Shown here piece after piece: positions 50,052-57,685 of a stretch of 57,685 nt of DNA. Numbering within the stretch: position 1 is the stretch's first letter; every line of letters starts with the position of its first letter. Below the pieces are notes generated by a model. The model did no database searches, was not told the DNA's origin, and worked only from the letters and a program-made list of their open reading frames with translations. Source of the stretch: Clostridium sp. CAG:138. GTDB lineage: Bacteria; Bacillota; Clostridia; Christensenellales; CAG-138. Where the stretch lies: positions 14,646-72,330 of the forward strand of contig FR879720.1 of the NCBI GenBank assembly GCA_000435055.1, written 5' to 3'. Made by a program: the position numbers and the translations under genes.

Positions 50052-52520
50052 ATGGCAAAAAAAAACCAAAATGAAAATATAACCCCGAAAAATCCGATAA
50101 TTGTCCAAAGCATGGACGATGTGATGCGTTCTTCAATGATGCCTTATGCGGAACATGTAATTCTTGAACGTGCTCTGCCGCGGGTTGAGGACGGATTGAA
50201 ACCCGTTCAGCGCAGAATTCTTTACACAATGATGGAACTGGGGCTTTCCCCCGATAAGCCGCACAGAAAATCGGCGCGTATCGTCGGCGACTGCCTCGGC
50301 AAATATCATCCGCACGGCGACAGTTCCGTTTACGACGCGATGGTTCGCATGGCGCAGGATTTTAACATGCGCATACCTCTTGTTGACGGGCACGGAAATT
50401 TCGGCAGCATGGACGGCGATCCCGCTGCTGCAATGCGTTACACCGAGGCGAGAATGACGGAAGCTGCGATGCGGATGCTTCGTGACCTTGAAAAGGACAC
50501 GGTCAAATTCAGCCTGAACTTTGACGACACACTCAAAGAACCGGATTTGCTCCCCGGCTGTTTCCCGAACCTGCTTGTTAACGGCTCAAACGGCATTGCG
50601 GTCGGATTGACGACTTCCGTTCCGCCGCACAACCCGACGGAAGCGATTGATGCCGTGATCGCGAAAATTAAAAACCCCGAAATCAGCCTTGATGACCTTA
50701 TGAAGATATTGCCCTGTCCGGATTTTCCCGTCGGAGGATATCTTTTGGACACAGCGGAAATTCGCACGGCATATGAAACGGGCAGGGGAAAGCTCATCAA
50801 TCGCGCAAAAACGCATTTTGAACCGCTCAAAAACGGAAAAACCAATATAGTAATAACAGAGTTTCCGTATCAGGTCAATAAGGCTGCCGCGCTTGAGAAG
50901 GTGCTTGCGCTCGTTCAGCAAAAAAGCAAATCGGTATTCGCCGGCATCAGCGATATAAGGGACGAGTCCGACAGAACAGGCGTTCGCGCCGTTATAGAAG
51001 TCAAAAAGGATTTCGATCCGCAGAAAGTGTTGAATGCTCTGTTTAAATACTCCGATCTGCAAAAAACCGTAAGCGTTATTATGGTTGCCATTGCGGACGG
51101 AAAGCCCAAACTTCTCGGGCTTTCGCATGTGTTGGATTATTACATTAAACACCGCGAGAACGTTGTAACACGCCGCAGCAGATACGAACTTGACGCCGCC
51201 GAACGCCGCGCCCATGTCTTGCAGGGGCTTATCATTGCGCTTTTGAATATTGATGAAGTAATTGCGCTGATTCGTGCGTCGAAATCTCCGAAAGCAGCCA
51301 AACAGGGCTTGATGGAGCGGTTTGATTTAACGGCGGTCCAAGCGGATGCGATACTCGATTTGCGCCTGCAAAGGCTCACCAACCTTGAGCAGCTTGAGAT
51401 TGAACGCGAATTCGACAGGCTCAGCAAGGAAATAAAACGGCTGAAGGGTATACTTGAGTCAAAATCAAAGTTGGATAAACTCATCATTGACGAACTGACG
51501 GAAGTTCGGGAGCTGCTGGCTTCCCCGAGACGCACTCAGCTTATAGATGCAGTTCAGCCGAATGACGACGAAACCGAAGAAAAAGCGGCTGCGGAACCCG
51601 CTTTTGTGATGTTCCTTCCCGATAACAAACTGCGCAGGCTGCCTCCGAAACTTGCAGCGGCGGATTTTATCGCAAAGGAGCAGCCGATACGAACTTTTGA
51701 TACTTCAACGGACGGCGTTTTGCGCCTGTTCACGTCGCATGGTGCATGCTTAACGCTGCGCGTTGAAGATATTCCCGAAACCAAGCCGCAGGCAAAGCCG
51801 ACAAACCTTTCCGCAGTTTTCGAACTTGAACAGGACGAAAAGCTTCTCGCGATATGCGATGAGGATTTTTCTGTCGGCAAGGTGTTCTTCTATACCCGCG
51901 GCGGACTGGTCAAATGCACCGAGGCTTCCGAATACATAACAAAGATGAAACGCATTGCCGCCGTCAACCTGAAGGAGGGCGACGGGTTGGTGCGTGTCGA
52001 ATACATGCGCGAAACAACGGCCGACAGCAGCATCCTACTTGTGACGGAGGGAGGGATGAGCATTCGTTTTGCTTCCGACACGGTTCCCGTCACAGGCCGC
52101 GCAAGTGCAGGTGTGAAATGCATAAAGCTTGATGACGGAGACGGTGTTATCTTTGCAGGGCATGTTCCGGAAGAAGGTGAGCTGCTTGTTGCTACCGACC
52201 GAGGTTACATGAAGCGCAGTTTCATATTCGACCACGAAATTCAGGGCAGGAACGGCAAGGGACTGCAATGCTTCGGCTTTAAGAAAAACGGCTCAAACGG
52301 AACGCGTATTGCCGCCGTAATGCATGTTACCGATCCGCTCGACCTTGCAGCAGTTCAAAAAGACGGAACGCAAACCGTGTTCAACACGGAGGAAGTTCGA
52401 ATTGAACCGCGTGCGGGCAGGGGGCAGCCCATGGTTATGGTTCTTATGGATAATACGGTTGCGGAACTGAAAAAAACAGACAGCTCCGCGAAAAACAATG
52501 CCGAGAAAAATCCGATTTGA
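50052..52520 (+). CDS. Type IIA DNA topoisomerase subunit A (GyrA/ParC family)
   Basis: An 822-residue DNA-cleaving subunit. The active-site tyrosine is Tyr130 in AAAMRYTEARM. The quinolone-resistance region reads HGDSSVYDAM (Ser91, Asp95 equivalent to E. coli GyrA Ser83 and Asp87), the sensitive form. The coiled-coil and tower regions are complete. The C-terminal domain (about 530-810) is a shortened propeller without a GyrA box at its start, so it looks more like ParC or the second clostridial GyrA-like enzyme. A GyrA-box-like QGRNGKG occurs at 731-737. No gyrB/parE partner gene is adjacent. Gyrase versus topoisomerase IV activity is undecided. Confidence 0.88.
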   Translation: MAKKNQNENITPKNPIIVQSMDDVMRSSMMPYAEHVILERALPRVEDGLKPVQRRILYTMMELGLSPDKPHRKSARIVGDCLGKYHPHGDSSVYDAMVRMAQDFNMRIPLVDGHGNFGSMDGDPAAAMRYTEARMTEAAMRMLRDLEKDTVKFSLNFDDTLKEPDLLPGCFPNLLVNGSNGIAVGLTTSVPPHNPTEAIDAVIAKIKNPEISLDDLMKILPCPDFPVGGYLLDTAEIRTAYETGRGKLINRAKTHFEPLKNGKTNIVITEFPYQVNKAAALEKVLALVQQKSKSVFAGISDIRDESDRTGVRAVIEVKKDFDPQKVLNALFKYSDLQKTVSVIMVAIADGKPKLLGLSHVLDYYIKHRENVVTRRSRYELDAAERRAHVLQGLIIALLNIDEVIALIRASKSPKAAKQGLMERFDLTAVQADAILDLRLQRLTNLEQLEIEREFDRLSKEIKRLKGILESKSKLDKLIIDELTEVRELLASPRRTQLIDAVQPNDDETEEKAAAEPAFVMFLPDNKLRRLPPKLAAADFIAKEQPIRTFDTSTDGVLRLFTSHGACLTLRVEDIPETKPQAKPTNLSAVFELEQDEKLLAICDEDFSVGKVFFYTRGGLVKCTEASEYITKMKRIAAVNLKEGDGLVRVEYMRETTADSSILLVTEGGMSIRFASDTVPVTGRASAGVKCIKLDDGDGVIFAGHVPEEGELLVATDRGYMKRSFIFDHEIQGRNGKGLQCFGFKKNGSNGTRIAAVMHVTDPLDLAAVQKDGTQTVFNTEEVRIEPRAGRGQPMVMVLMDNTVAELKKTDSSAKNNAEKNPI

Positions 52521-52608
52521 GTTTTGCGATAGGATTTAGCTGAAGCTTTTTCCTGCATAAACCCGAATTGTTCAGCGAATTCTGGTGTTCGGAAAGAACA
52601 AAGCGTTT

Positions 52609-52902
52609 TTATGTGATTTTGCTGAGGATCGCGTTCAGCTTCTTTGCCTGTTCGGCGTTCAGCATCGGCAAAATGCTGTTTGCGGCAGCCTGTATCCCTG
52701 CCGAATCGAGAGTTCCGTCCTGCTTCTGCTGCTCTGTGACGCGGAGCAGCTCATCCATAAGCGAACTTTCGCTGCGGTTCTTATATTTGTCCACCAGTCT
52801 GCCGATATCCGCTTCAGTGCGCGGGTCAATGTTGGCAGCGGACGGATCCTGCTGCCTGTCGTCGGCTGCTCTTTTTGCTGATTTTTTCAGACTTTTTGCC
52901 AT
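52609..52902 (-). CDS. Uncharacterised small helical protein
   Basis: A 97-residue soluble protein: a basic N-terminus (MAKSLKKSAKRAA), a polar linker, then helical segments ADIGRLVDKYKNRSESSLMDELLRV and AANSILPMLNAEQAKKLNAIL. No signal peptide or membrane span. It resembles short conserved clostridial proteins of unknown function, but I cannot name a family. It is divergently transcribed from the gene at 53115, which also ends in an amphipathic helix, and the pair may function together. The GCGAAACCTCC before its start is the complement of a good GGAGG site. Confidence 0.72.
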   Translation of the reverse strand: MAKSLKKSAKRAADDRQQDPSAANIDPRTEADIGRLVDKYKNRSESSLMDELLRVTEQQKQDGTLDSAGIQAAANSILPMLNAEQAKKLNAILSKIT

Positions 52903-53114
52903 TGCGAAACCTCCGTTGCAACTGTAATGCTGAGAAATGGGGCATGAAGCGCATCAGCATACTTAATACGCACTGAAATGCACCGCACCGCTTGCTCTCA
53001 ATAAATAATATGCACATGCAGACAGGTTTGTGAATAGAATGTATTCCGAAGGATGTGTTCGGCGGTTTTATTCCGATTCAATTGCAGAAAACACCGGGAA
53101 GCGAGGTTTTATTC

Positions 53115-53672
53115 ATGCAGCGTGTGCCGACAAGACAGAGACAATTCGTTCCGAACGGGAACGCAGCAAAACGTCCGCAGGGAGGTGAAGCTTCGCCGTT
53201 CCTGCGAATCGCAAGACGAATTCGGGAGGAGCAGGGCATTGAGCAGCTTCGAGCCTTCCTTGCCGCAATGGTTCCCTTTGTTGCACCGAATGAGCTGAGA
53301 GGCGTATGTACAGGGTTCGGATTGGACTATGATTCGATTGTTTTGCTGCGAAACGAACAGACATCAAGGCAAGCTTCAAGGATGAACCGCGGGGAAAGTG
53401 CATCGGGGAATGTGAATGCCGGCGGCATGAACGGATTTATGAACCCGTTTGGCAGCTTCGGCAGCGCAGGCGGTGCGGTGAACGGAAACATGGGAAGCAT
53501 GAATTCAGGTGCGGCAATGAACGGCATGAATCCGTTCGGCGGCATGAATCCGTTCGGCGCAGCAGGAGGACAACAGATGCAGCTTATTCAAATGCTTATG
53601 GGAATGCAGAATATTATGAAGAGCGGAAAAGGCGATATTTCCCGGATAATGAATATGATGGGCGGGCGATAG
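53115..53672 (+). CDS. Uncharacterised protein with a GMNPFG-rich low-complexity region
   Basis: A 185-residue protein in three parts: an N-terminal helical domain (about 25-85, SPFLRIARRIREEQGIEQLRAFLAAMVPFVAPNELRG), a Gly/Asn/Met/Ser/Phe-rich disordered stretch (about 90-155) with repeated MNPFG units, and a C-terminal hydrophobic helix region (MQLIQMLMGMQNIMKSG). No signal peptide is visible. ATG 53115 behind GCGAGG is preferred; the frame could start 20 codons earlier. Function unknown. It is paired head-to-head with the gene at 52902. Confidence 0.75.
   Translation: MQRVPTRQRQFVPNGNAAKRPQGGEASPFLRIARRIREEQGIEQLRAFLAAMVPFVAPNELRGVCTGFGLDYDSIVLLRNEQTSRQASRMNRGESASGNVNAGGMNGFMNPFGSFGSAGGAVNGNMGSMNSGAAMNGMNPFGGMNPFGAAGGQQMQLIQMLMGMQNIMKSGKGDISRIMNMMGGR
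53523..53558 (+). repeat. Two perfect 18-bp tandem units coding GMNPFG
   Basis: GGCATGAATCCGTTCGGC occurs twice in direct succession (53523-53540 and 53541-53558). Identity at synonymous positions implies a recent duplication. Confidence 0.9.
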
Positions 53673-53782
53673 ACAAATGCGCCCGAATGTGCTAAATTAT
53701 GCGTGTATCGGTGCGGCCGAAACCGGTAAGCTCTTTTACGGGAGTTTTTTCGGCAAAACAAAATCGGTGCAATGGTGTAAAC

Positions 53783-54457
53783 ATGAAACAAGAAAAAAGA
53801 AATGAAAACGAATGTGCGGTTCGGTGCAGTCCGCAGCAGGTGCAGGCAATTCTTGAAGGACTTGCCGCAGCACATCCGGATGCAAAGCCCGAATTGAATT
53901 TCAGCAACCCGTTTGAGTTGTTGATTGCGACCATTCTTTCCGCGCAATGTACGGACAAGCAGGTAAATAAGTGTACTGCTCAGCTTTTTAAGGCTTATCC
54001 CGATGCGGAGTCCATGGCGGCAGCCGATGAAGAAACACTGAAAAAATACATTAAGCCTTGCGGGTTTTTTAACACAAAAGCAAAACACATACTGTCGGTC
54101 AGCCGCGATTTGACCGAAAAGTATCACGGTGTTGTGCCGAATGACAGGGAGGCTTTACAGTCGCTTGCGGGTGTGGGACGAAAAACAGCAAGTGTCGTGC
54201 TTTCAAATGCGTTTAATGTTCCGGCGATTGCTGTTGACACGCATGTGTTTCGCGTCAGCAACCGTTTGGGACTTGCCTGTGCGGCAAACGTTGAAGCGAC
54301 CGAAAAACAGCTCATGCAATGCATACCTGAGGAGAAATGGTCAATTGCACACCATTGGCTGATATTTCACGGCAGACGCGTTTGCTCTGCGCAAAAACCG
54401 AAATGCGATATATGCACACTGAAGGAACTATGTAAATACCACAAGGAGAACAGATAA
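53783..54457 (+). CDS. nth: Endonuclease III
   Basis: A DNA glycosylase/AP lyase that removes oxidised pyrimidines, 224 residues. The helix-hairpin-helix motif LAGVGRKTASVV carries catalytic Lys134, and the catalytic aspartate is Asp152 in AVDTHVFRV. The iron-sulphur cluster loop C-x6-C-x2-C-x5-C (CSAQKPKCDICTLKELC) is near the C-terminus. ATG 53783 is placed by family length; an ATG 28 codons upstream is possible. The ribosome-binding site is weak. obgE begins one base after the stop codon, so the two are cotranscribed. Confidence 0.94.
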   Translation: MKQEKRNENECAVRCSPQQVQAILEGLAAAHPDAKPELNFSNPFELLIATILSAQCTDKQVNKCTAQLFKAYPDAESMAAADEETLKKYIKPCGFFNTKAKHILSVSRDLTEKYHGVVPNDREALQSLAGVGRKTASVVLSNAFNVPAIAVDTHVFRVSNRLGLACAANVEATEKQLMQCIPEEKWSIAHHWLIFHGRRVCSAQKPKCDICTLKELCKYHKENR

Positions 54458-54458
54458 A

Positions 54459-55769
54459 ATGCAATTTGTTGATAAGGCGAGGATAATTATAAAAGCAGGC
54501 AACGGCGGCGACGGATGCGCAAGCTTCCACAGAGAGAAATACGTCAGTCACGGCGGACCGGACGGCGGAGACGGCGGCAGGGGGGGCAATGTTGTTTTCC
54601 TTGCCGATGAAAACATGAACACACTGCTCGATTTCAAGTTTGCACGATTCTTCCGTGCACAGAACGGCGAAAACGGCAGAGGAAACATGCAGTACGGAAA
54701 AAGCGGTGAGAACCTTGTAATTAAGGTTCCTGTCGGAACGCGTGTGCGCGATGTCGAGTCAGGCAAGATTATTGCGGATATGAACAGCCCGGGCAGGGAA
54801 CGTACTGTTCTGCGCGGCGGCAGGGGAGGCAGGGGAAATGCCAAATTTGCAACGCCGACAAAGCAGGCTCCGCGTTTTGCCCAAGGCGGACAAAAGACAA
54901 AGGAATATGAGGTTGAGTTGGAGTTGATGACGATTGCGGATGTAGGCCTTATCGGCCTTCCGAATGTCGGCAAATCCACCATTCTTTCTGTTGTCACAAG
55001 CGCAAAGCCGAAAATTGCGAATTATCACTTCACGACGCTGACACCGAATCTCGGCGTTGTAAAGCGTTATGACACATCATTTGTTGTTGCTGATATTCCC
55101 GGCCTTATCGAAGGCGCAGCAGACGGCGCAGGACTTGGGCATGATTTTCTGCGTCACATAGAACGCACACGGATGCTCGTGCATGTGCTCGATATTTCCG
55201 GTTCGGAAGGGCGTGATCCGTTTGAGGATTATTGCCAGATTCGCAGTGAGCTGATGCGCTACAGCGACAAGCTTGCGGAACTGCCGGAGCTTATTGTTGC
55301 AAATAAAATGGATATAACCGGTTCGGAGGACAACCTTGAGATTTTCCGGGAAGAGCTTGCAATGCATATTGAGGAGGATAAAGCGCAGGGTAACGGCGGA
55401 CAGGACGAGCTGCCGCGTATTTTCCCCGTTTCGGCTGCAGCCGGCAAGGGGTTTGAGCCTTTGCTTGATGCAATTGTTGAAATGCTTAAGGAGCTGCCTG
55501 CAACAAGAGAGTTTGCTGAGGATGATATAATTGAAACTCCGCAGTACGAACGCGGCTTTGCAATCAGCAGGGAAGGTGAGGTCTACACCGTAACGGGTGG
55601 AACTGTTGAATATATTTTGGACACGACGGATGCCGATGACGAGGAATCTATGCGGCGTTTCCAGCGTATGTTGAAGGCTGAAGGCATAATTGATGCTCTC
55701 CGCGAGGCCGGAGCGGGCAACGAAAGTATTGTGCGCATGGGTGAATGGGAGTTTGATTTCATCGAATAA
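54459..55769 (+). CDS. obgE: Obg-family GTPase
   Basis: A ribosome-associated GTPase important for 50S maturation and, in spore formers, for sporulation entry. The 436 residues include a glycine-rich Obg fold (1-158, KAGNGGDGCASFHREKYVSHGGPDGGDGG), a G domain (GLPNVGKSTILSVVTSAKP, DIPGLIEGAADGAGLG, NKMD) and a C-terminal OCT domain (about 355-436, FAISREGEVYTVTGGTVEYIL). The start ATG follows AAGGAGAACAG. It is coupled to nth and ends in a terminator. Confidence 0.96.
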   Translation: MQFVDKARIIIKAGNGGDGCASFHREKYVSHGGPDGGDGGRGGNVVFLADENMNTLLDFKFARFFRAQNGENGRGNMQYGKSGENLVIKVPVGTRVRDVESGKIIADMNSPGRERTVLRGGRGGRGNAKFATPTKQAPRFAQGGQKTKEYEVELELMTIADVGLIGLPNVGKSTILSVVTSAKPKIANYHFTTLTPNLGVVKRYDTSFVVADIPGLIEGAADGAGLGHDFLRHIERTRMLVHVLDISGSEGRDPFEDYCQIRSELMRYSDKLAELPELIVANKMDITGSEDNLEIFREELAMHIEEDKAQGNGGQDELPRIFPVSAAAGKGFEPLLDAIVEMLKELPATREFAEDDIIETPQYERGFAISREGEVYTVTGGTVEYILDTTDADDEESMRRFQRMLKAEGIIDALREAGAGNESIVRMGEWEFDFIE

Positions 55770-55800
55770 ACGGATTATATTGAATATATTTAACGCTGAT

Positions 55801-55846
55801 AACGGGTTGTTTGATGCATTTCGGCATTGAACAGCCCTGTTTTTTA
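55801..55846 (+). terminator. Terminator after obgE
   Basis: ACGGGTTGTTTGATGC and GCATTGAACAGCCCTGT form a long interrupted stem followed by TTTTTT. Confidence 0.85.
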
Positions 55847-55952
55847 ACAAATTATGCATAAAAACGAAAACCGAAATACTCAATAAAATAACCAAAAATA
55901 AGAAATCGAAACTAAATACTAAAAAATATATCAAAAAAATTGAAAAAAAGTG

Positions 55953-55981
55953 TTGACAAACGAGGCGCATAGCTGTATAAT
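55953..55981 (+). promoter_or_regulatory. Consensus sigma-A promoter of the tRNA cluster
   Basis: TTGACA (55953-55958), 17 bp, TATAAT (55976-55981): both hexamers are perfect. An A-rich stretch (55900-55950) directly upstream resembles an UP element. Confidence 0.92.
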
Positions 55982-56008
55982 ACACACCGTTGCAAAAAGT
56001 GAGCTCAA

Positions 56009-56085
56009 CGGGGTGTGGCGCAGTTCGGTAGCGTACGTGCTTTGGGAGCATGGGGCCAAGGGTTCAAATCCCTTCACCCCGACCA
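56009..56085 (+). tRNA. tRNA-Pro (TGG)
   Basis: A 77-nt cloverleaf: acceptor CGGGGTG/CACCCCG, anticodon loop TTTGGGA giving TGG, T-loop TTCAAAT, CCA encoded. First gene of the cluster. Confidence 0.95.
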
Positions 56086-56094
56086 GTTTTTTGT

Positions 56095-56170
56095 GGCCCC
56101 TTGGTCAAGCGGTCTAAGACACCGCCCTTTCACGGCGGTAACAGGAGTTCGAGTCTCCTAGGGGTCACCA
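56095..56170 (+). tRNA. tRNA-Glu (TTC)
   Basis: 76 nt: acceptor GGCCCCT/AGGGGTC, anticodon TTC in CTTTCAC, T-loop TTCGAGT, CCA encoded. Confidence 0.95.
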
Positions 56171-56182
56171 CTCTTTTTGAGA

Positions 56183-56259
56183 GGGCCTTTAGCTCAGTTG
56201 GTTAGAGCGGTCGGCTCATAACCGATTGGTCCGGGGTTCGAGTCCCTGAAGGCCCACCA
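56183..56259 (+). tRNA. tRNA-Met (CAT)
   Basis: 77 nt: acceptor GGGCCTT/AAGGCCC, anticodon CAT in CTCATAA, CCA encoded. The 1-72 pair is a normal G-C and the anticodon stem lacks three G-C pairs, so this is not the initiator. An Ile-type CAT tRNA cannot be excluded. Confidence 0.92.
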
Positions 56260-56272
56260 AGGCATACACCGC

Positions 56273-56349
56273 GGTCCGGTAGTTCAGTTGGTTAGAATGC
56301 CAGCCTGTCACGCTGGAGGTCAGGGGTTCGAGCCCCCTTCGGATCGCCA
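56273..56349 (+). tRNA. tRNA-Asp (GTC)
   Basis: 77 nt: acceptor GGTCCGG/TCGGATC with two G-U pairs, anticodon GTC in CTGTCAC, T-loop TTCGAGC, discriminator G and CCA encoded. Confidence 0.94.
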
Positions 56350-56387
56350 TTTTTTTCAGTAAAAATGCGTTGCCGATACATCCTAAT

Positions 56388-56463
56388 GCTGGTGTAGCTC
56401 AATTGGCAGAGCAGCTGATTTGTAATCAGCAGGTTGCGGGTTCGAGTCCCATCACCAGCTCCA
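56388..56463 (+). tRNA. tRNA-Thr (TGT)
   Basis: 76 nt: acceptor GCTGGTG/CACCAGC, anticodon TGT in TTTGTAA, T-loop TTCGAGT, CCA encoded. Confidence 0.95.
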
Positions 56464-56481
56464 CCAATTTGCAACTTATAT

Positions 56482-56566
56482 GGACGGGTTCCCGAGCGGC
56501 CAAAGGGAGCGGACTGTAAATCCGTTGTCACAGACTACGATGGTTCGAATCCATCCCCGTCCACCA
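56482..56566 (+). tRNA. tRNA-Tyr (GTA)
   Basis: 85 nt with a long variable arm (class II): acceptor GGACGGG/CCCGTCC, anticodon GTA in CTGTAAA, T-loop TTCGAAT, CCA encoded. Confidence 0.95.
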
Positions 56567-56579
56567 TTTTTTTTATTTT

Positions 56580-56666
56580 GCGGGAATGGCGGAATTGGCA
56601 GACGCGTACGGTTCAGGTCCGTATGGGGGCAACTTCATGCAGGTTCAAGTCCTGTTTCCCGCACCA
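56580..56666 (+). tRNA. tRNA-Leu (CAG)
   Basis: 87 nt with a long variable arm: acceptor GCGGGAA/TTCCCGC, anticodon CAG in TTCAGGT, T-loop TTCAAGT, CCA encoded. Last gene of the cluster. Confidence 0.95.
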
Positions 56667-56667
56667 T

Positions 56668-56713
56668 ATCGAGTGTTCATAACGGATTTGATGTTATGAA
56701 CACTCGATTTTTT
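56668..56713 (+). terminator. Terminator of the tRNA cluster
   Basis: ATCGAGTGTTCATAAC and GTTATGAACACTCGAT form a perfect 16-bp stem with a 9-nt loop, followed by T residues. Confidence 0.93.
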
Positions 56714-56724
56714 ATGCTTCTTTT

Positions 56725-56751
56725 GGAGAGCAGGCATTTCGCCTGCTCTCC
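56725..56751. repeat. Perfect palindrome next to the recombinase
   Basis: GGAGAGCAGGC (56725-56735) and GCCTGCTCTCC (56741-56751) are perfect inverted repeats around ATTTC. There is no U-run on either strand, so it is not a normal terminator. It sits between the chromosomal tRNA terminator and the end of the recombinase gene, near the expected boundary of the element. Confidence 0.75.
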
Positions 56752-56755
56752 TTCG

Positions 56756-57685
56756 TTATGCGGGGATATATTCCACGGCCACGCCCTGCCTTGTTTCGGA
56801 GATATAATGGCTTGTCAGAGGCGCTGCCGGGATGTCGATGTACCCCACAAAGCGGTAGTGAATTGCGATTCGCTGTGTTCTACTTTTTCCGACGCCCTGC
56901 GTTTCGTACACCTCGATATGGTCAATAAGCTCCCGCAGCAGCGGTGCGGTCAGCTCGTCCATCTGCATAAACTTTCGGATGGCAGCGATAAACTTGTCCT
57001 TATTGGCCGCTTGCCGTTCCGCCTCCGCAATTTGCTCCCGGAGCTGTGGGATCTTCGCTTTCAAGGCAAGCTGCTCTACATCGTATTCGTGGGTAATTTG
57101 CAGGAAGCCCTCGTCGGAAAGAAGCCCTTCCGCATTCTTTTCAAAGGCCTTTTTGTAGAGTCGGGACACGGTTTCTGTTCGCATCCGTGCCTTTTGCAGC
57201 TCTCCCTCAAGGTGCTTCTTTTCCTCTGCGATTTCCCGGTTGGACTTGCGTTCCAGAAGGTCGGCGAACATTGGCTCGTCGTCCCGCAGAAATTGCGCCA
57301 TTCGTTGTAGCTCCAGTTTTACCACCTGCTCGATAGCGTCCGTCCGTACATAGTGCCGGGTCGGGCAACTTCCACGATAGTCTTTTACATAGTTGGAGCA
57401 GGAGAAAAAGCAGATATTCTTATTGATGGTGTTGACGTGATACCACAGCTTGTGATCGCAGTCGGCGCAGTACAGCAGATCAGAAAAGATGCTCTTTTCG
57501 CCATTCTCCGATTTCGGCGCACGGCGCTTTGTCCGCTTGATGATCTTCTTTTGTACCTGCTCAAAGGTGTCCTGGTCGACAATCGGCTCGTGAACATCCT
57601 TGAAGATGATCCAGTTTGCTTCCGGGTTATCGATGCGAGTCTTATTCTTGAAGGATTTGGAGTAGGTCTTGAAATTGATCACATC
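56756..57685 (-). CDS. Large serine recombinase, C-terminal part (runs off the window)
   Basis: The visible 309 codons are the C-terminal half of a large serine recombinase of an integrative element. Part of the recombinase domain (NPEANWIIFKDVHEPIVDQDTFEQVQ) is followed by the zinc ribbon (LLYCADCDHKLWYHV...FSCSNY...GSCPTRH). A long coiled coil comes next (about 165-245 of the visible part), then a DUF4368-like C-terminus. The frame is open to the last base; the catalytic serine domain is outside. The gene reads leftwards and ends 43 bp past the tRNA terminator, so a prophage, conjugative element or transposon probably begins here. Confidence 0.9.
   Translation of the reverse strand, partial: DVINFKTYSKSFKNKTRIDNPEANWIIFKDVHEPIVDQDTFEQVQKKIIKRTKRRAPKSENGEKSIFSDLLYCADCDHKLWYHVNTINKNICFFSCSNYVKDYRGSCPTRHYVRTDAIEQVVKLELQRMAQFLRDDEPMFADLLERKSNREIAEEKKHLEGELQKARMRTETVSRLYKKAFEKNAEGLLSDEGFLQITHEYDVEQLALKAKIPQLREQIAEAERQAANKDKFIAAIRKFMQMDELTAPLLRELIDHIEVYETQGVGKSRTQRIAIHYRFVGYIDIPAAPLTSHYISETRQGVAVEYIPA

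Overview
The window looks like chromosome of an endospore-forming Clostridia member, probably a gut-type Oscillospirales/Ruminococcaceae relative. This placement is inference. It rests on the sporulation genes yabP, yabQ, yaaL and bofA, a secreted protein ending in a type I dockerin, a Rho factor with a very long disordered N-terminus, the def-fmt-rsmB-rlmN-prpC-prkC-rsgA-rpe housekeeping cluster of Firmicutes, and tRNA genes with encoded CCA. Almost all of it is ordinary chromosome; only the right edge carries a clear mobile element, a large serine recombinase that runs off the window.

Layout. 1-5.7 kb: the start of an unidentified leftward gene, recO, two identical tRNA-Asn genes flanking a decayed CDP-alcohol phosphatidyltransferase, rho, and yabP-yabQ behind a sigma-E-like promoter. 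5.8-13.3 kb: a secreted Ig-like/dockerin protein, then a cupin-type XRE regulator with palindromic operators in front of the polyamine importer genes potABCD. 13.4-19.4 kb: asnS, then leftward genes for purine and SAH/MTA salvage (punA, mtaD, ahcY) with yaaL-bofA between them. 19.5-24.5 kb: typA with an expanded tail of tandem repeats derived from its own 3' end, a CcdA-like membrane protein, alr, and a small protein behind a strong promoter and a foldable leader.

24.5-30.1 kb: a heterodimeric ABC exporter and a LytTR response regulator with a soluble GHKL histidine kinase. The exporter promoter carries two perfect 12-bp direct repeats spaced 21 bp apart, the geometry expected of a LytTR-regulator site, so the two-component system probably switches on the exporter. 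30.1-41 kb: nagA with a repeat-built insertion, a DUF2974 hydrolase, a CmpB-type membrane protein, a GT28 glycosyltransferase overlapping a divergent PlsY, a large HKD-nuclease/helicase/DUF3427 protein that may be a stand-alone defence gene, an acyltransferase and a FlaR-like P-loop kinase.

41-56 kb: the translation and ribosome-maturation cluster (def to rpe), a type IIA topoisomerase A subunit, a divergent pair of uncharacterised small proteins, nth and obgE. 56.0-56.7 kb: seven tRNA genes (Pro, Glu, Met, Asp, Thr, Tyr, Leu) from a consensus promoter to a strong terminator. The serine recombinase of an integrated element follows immediately. No CRISPR array, rRNA or recognisable T-box or metabolite riboswitch was seen. 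All motif and hairpin calls were made by eye.
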